8,673 bases of DNA from Candidatus Nanopelagicaceae bacterium (GTDB lineage Bacteria > Actinomycetota > Actinomycetes > Nanopelagicales > Nanopelagicaceae): the NCBI GenBank assembly GCA_023262125.1, contig JALRDT010000062.1, positions 1-8,673 of the forward strand. The letters are read 5' to 3'. The notes below the pieces were generated by a model that was not told the DNA's origin, did not search any database, and worked only from the letters and a program-made list of their open reading frames with translations. Position 1 is the stretch's first letter, and every line of letters starts with the position of its first letter. Positions 6,337 to 8,673 of this stretch are shown here, one piece after another. The translations under genes and the position numbers were made by a program.

Positions 6337-7820
6337 TTCGTAAGAACGCATCTGAAATGGCTGCGGCGCTAGCAGCAAAAGAGATTTCATCTGTTGAGTT
6401 AGTTACTGCTCATTTTGATCGTATTTCTGAAGTCGATTCACAAGTAAAAGCATTTTTACATCTCGATAAAGAAGGTGCGCTAGCGCAAGCAAAAGCTATT
6501 GATGATGCTCGCGCAAAAGGTGAAACTCTTGCACCTCTTGCAGGTGTTCCGGTGGCATTGAAAGATATTTTCACTCAAAAAGGAATTCCCACAACAGCAG
6601 GATCAAAGATTCTTGAAGGTTGGCGTCCACCTTATGATGCAACCGTAACTGCAAATTTAAAGAAGAATGGCATCGTTATTTTGGGTAAAACCAATATGGA
6701 TGAATTTGCAATGGGCTCTTCAACTGAAAATTCTGCATATCATCCAACCCATAATCCTTGGGATTTAACTCGAATTCCAGGCGGCTCAGGTGGCGGATCA
6801 TCTGCATCACTTGCAGCATTTGAAGCACCTCTTGCACTTGGAACTGACACCGGCGGCTCTATTCGCCAACCTGCAGCAGTTACTGGCACCGTGGGAGTTA
6901 AGCCAACATATGGCGCAGTTTCTCGTTACGGAATGATTGCTTTCTCATCTTCATTGGATCAAGGCGGACCATGTGCCCGAACTGTTTTAGATGCTGCGCT
7001 ACTTCATGAAGCGATTGCAGGACATGATCCAAAAGATTCAACATCAATCAATGCGCCAACTCCTAAAGTTGTTGATGCAGCAAAACGTGCTGATGTTAAA
7101 GGTTTAAAAATCGGTGTAATCAAAGAGCTACAAGGCGATGGATACCAAAAGGGCGTTCTAAATCGCTTTAATGAATCAATTGAGCTGCTCTCTTCATTAG
7201 GTGCCGAAATTGTTGAAGTCTCATGCCCATCATTTGAATATGCGTTAGCGGCTTATTATTTAATTGCTCCATCAGAGTGCTCTTCTAACTTAGCTCGCTT
7301 TGATGCAATGCGATACGGATTGCGTGTCGGAGAAGGCGATGCAGAAGCAGTCATGAGCGCTACTCGTGAAGCTGGATTCGGTCGCGAAGTTAAACGTCGC
7401 ATCATTCTTGGAACATATGCGCTGTCAAGCGGTTATTACGATGCATATTACGGAAGTGCACAGAAGGTTCGCACTCTAATTATGCAAGATTATTCAAAAG
7501 CTTTTGCTGGCGTTGATGTTTTAGTTTCACCTACTGCGCCAACTACCGCATTCAAAATTGGCGAGAAGAGCAATGATCCGCTTGCGATGTATTTAAATGA
7601 CGTAGCCACAATTCCAGTTAACTTAGCTGGCATTTGTGGAATGTCTCTACCTTCAGGTCTTGCTGATGAAGATAACTTGCCAACTGGTTTCCAAATCATG
7701 GCTCCAGCAATGGAAGATCAGCGTTTATATAACGTAGGCGCCGCACTTGAATCAGCGCTTCTTTCTAAGTGGGGTGCGCCATTACTGGCAAAAGCACCAG
7801 CGCTAGGAGGTTCAAAGTGA
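6333..7820 (+). CDS. gatA: Asp-tRNA(Asn)/Glu-tRNA(Gln) amidotransferase subunit A (amidase)
   Basis: GatA hydrolyses glutamine (or asparagine) and sends the ammonia to GatB. At 495 residues it has normal length. The amidase-signature catalytic triad is complete: K77 in PVALKDIF, S152 in GGSGGGSSA as the cis-serine region, and S176 in [12 protein letters not shown] as nucleophile. These sit at the same mutual spacing as the K79/S154/S178 triad known for Staphylococcus aureus GatA. Further conserved blocks are [20 protein letters not shown] (117-136) and [20 protein letters not shown] (188-207). The start is GTG 6333 inside the gatC stop, with a purine-rich GGTGAAG just upstream. The TGA stop overlaps the GTG of gatB in the same GTGA manner, so subunits C, A and B are probably made in step. 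Confidence 0.97.
   Translation: MIRKNASEMAAALAAKEISSVELVTAHFDRISEVDSQVKAFLHLDKEGALAQAKAIDDARAKGETLAPLAGVPVALKDIFTQKGIPTTAGSKILEGWRPPYDATVTANLKKNGIVILGKTNMDEFAMGSSTENSAYHPTHNPWDLTRIPGGSGGGSSASLAAFEAPLALGTDTGGSIRQPAAVTGTVGVKPTYGAVSRYGMIAFSSSLDQGGPCARTVLDAALLHEAIAGHDPKDSTSINAPTPKVVDAAKRADVKGLKIGVIKELQGDGYQKGVLNRFNESIELLSSLGAEIVEVSCPSFEYALAAYYLIAPSECSSNLARFDAMRYGLRVGEGDAEAVMSATREAGFGREVKRRIILGTYALSSGYYDAYYGSAQKVRTLIMQDYSKAFAGVDVLVSPTAPTTAFKIGEKSNDPLAMYLNDVATIPVNLAGICGMSLPSGLADEDNLPTGFQIMAPAMEDQRLYNVGAALESALLSKWGAPLLAKAPALGGSK
7805..7810 (+). promoter_or_regulatory. Strong Shine-Dalgarno deciding the gatB GTG start
   Basis: AGGAGG, fully complementary to the 16S rRNA 3' end, lies inside the last codons of gatA, six bases before GTG 7817. 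It selects the GTG over the first in-frame ATG (7856), which would lose 13 N-terminal residues. Confidence 0.85.
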
Positions 7821-8673
7821 ATTACGAACAGGTAATCGCCAAATATGAACCAGTTATGGGTTTAGAAGTTCACGTTGAATTAAATACAAATTCAAAGATG
7901 TTCTGCGGCTGCGCAACTGTTTTCGGCGCCGAACCAAATACCCAAACTTGCCCAGTATGTCTAGGTCTACCAGGATCACTTCCGGTGGTAAATGAAACAG
8001 CAATCGAATCCGCTATCAAAATTGGATTAGCTCTTAATTGCAAAGTCGCACCATTTAGTCGTTTTGCACGTAAGAATTACTTTTACCCTGATATGCCAAA
8101 GAATTATCAGACCTCCCAATACGACGAACCAATCTGCTTTGATGGATATTTAGATGTTGAAATCGAAACTGATGAAGGTCCTAAGTCATTTCGAATTGAA
8201 ATCGAACGCGTACACATGGAAGAGGACACCGGTAAGTCTTTACATATGGGTGGCGCTACCGGCCGAATTCATGGTGCGGATTACTCTTTGCTTGATTACA
8301 ACCGCGCTGGCATTCCTTTAATTGAAATTGTCACCAAGATTATTCCTGGCACCGGTAAATATGGCCCAGAAGTTGCAAAGGCATATGTGGCAGAACTTCG
8401 TGATATCTTGCGAAGCATTGGTGTTTCCGATGTAAAAATGGAACAAGGATCACTTCGTTGCGATGCTAATGTTTCATTGCGATTAATTGGTTCGGATACT
8501 TTAGGTACTCGTTCAGAAACCAAGAACGTTAACTCACTTCGTTCAGTCGAAAGAGCCATTCGCGGAGAGATGATTCGCCATGCAGAACTGTTAGAAAAAG
8601 GCGAAAAAGTTAAACAGGAGACCCGCCACTTCCAAGAAGATACTGGCACTACCAGAAGTGGTCGCTCAAAAGA
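7817..8673 (+). CDS. gatB: Asp-tRNA(Asn)/Glu-tRNA(Gln) amidotransferase subunit B, 3' truncated by window edge
   Basis: GatB binds the misacylated tRNA, phosphorylates the Glu or Asp side chain with ATP, and amidates it using ammonia from GatA. From GTG 7817 the frame is open to the right edge: 285 full codons of a protein usually near 480-500 residues, so the C-terminal helical and YqeY-like tail domains lie outside. Visible features are [13 protein letters not shown] (10-22, with the metal-site histidine H19), a zinc-type cysteine set C30, C32, C45 and C48 (CGC and CPVC), [21 protein letters not shown] (83-103), HMEEDTGK (133-140), the [13 protein letters not shown] segment, and [15 protein letters not shown] followed by TKNVNSLRS. 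All are standard for GatB. It overlaps gatA by four bases, and a perfect Shine-Dalgarno supports the GTG start. Confidence 0.96.
   Translation, partial: MNYEQVIAKYEPVMGLEVHVELNTNSKMFCGCATVFGAEPNTQTCPVCLGLPGSLPVVNETAIESAIKIGLALNCKVAPFSRFARKNYFYPDMPKNYQTSQYDEPICFDGYLDVEIETDEGPKSFRIEIERVHMEEDTGKSLHMGGATGRIHGADYSLLDYNRAGIPLIEIVTKIIPGTGKYGPEVAKAYVAELRDILRSIGVSDVKMEQGSLRCDANVSLRLIGSDTLGTRSETKNVNSLRSVERAIRGEMIRHAELLEKGEKVKQETRHFQEDTGTTRSGRSK

Noticed and set aside
8296..8649. Minus-strand open frame of 117 codons opposite gatB
   Set aside because: It is antisense to strongly conserved GatB sequence, and its composition is that of a codon-bias shadow.

Overview
The window looks like a chromosomal segment of a reduced-genome, low-GC actinobacterium, of the kind found among freshwater and marine planktonic lineages (acI/Nanopelagicales-like). 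The evidence is indirect. The order RNase E tail, rplU, rpmA, obg, proB, proA is the classical actinobacterial order, and Obg carries the long C-terminal extension usual in that phylum. Codon use is nevertheless AT-leaning (many TTA, GAA, AAA and ATT codons), unlike typical high-GC actinobacteria. Spacers are very short, and stop and start codons often overlap. The taxonomic placement is an inference.

Layout. 1-201 is the C-terminal tail of a gene best read as RNase E/G. 202-289 is a short leader region, followed by rplU (L21) and rpmA (L27), which end at a clear intrinsic terminator (895-927). obg and proB follow, overlapping by 11 bases. proB then meets, with only two bases between stop codons, an oppositely oriented membrane-anchored serine hydrolase of the beta-lactamase/6-aminohexanoate-dimer hydrolase type (3554-4711). 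The hydrolase is divergent from proA, and the two starts lie about 33 bases apart. After proA come gatC, gatA and gatB, coupled through GTGA overlaps; gatB runs off the right edge.

How the genes work together. rplU/rpmA supply 50S proteins, and Obg is a GTPase acting in 50S assembly. ProB and ProA catalyse the first two steps of proline synthesis from glutamate. GatCAB converts misacylated Glu-tRNA(Gln) (and/or Asp-tRNA(Asn)) to the correct aminoacyl-tRNA. The theme is translation plus a glutamate-linked pathway. The serine hydrolase is the only accessory-looking gene.

Most notable is the start-site architecture. rplU, rpmA, obg, proB and gatB have recognisable Shine-Dalgarno sequences. proA, gatC and the hydrolase have none, but each has a TANNNT -10-like hexamer 6-7 bases before the start codon, the geometry of leaderless transcripts. 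At the proA/hydrolase divergence two such promoters would overlap. I see no CRISPR array, tRNA, rRNA, insertion sequence or prophage feature. Nothing here amounts to a clearly new biological system.
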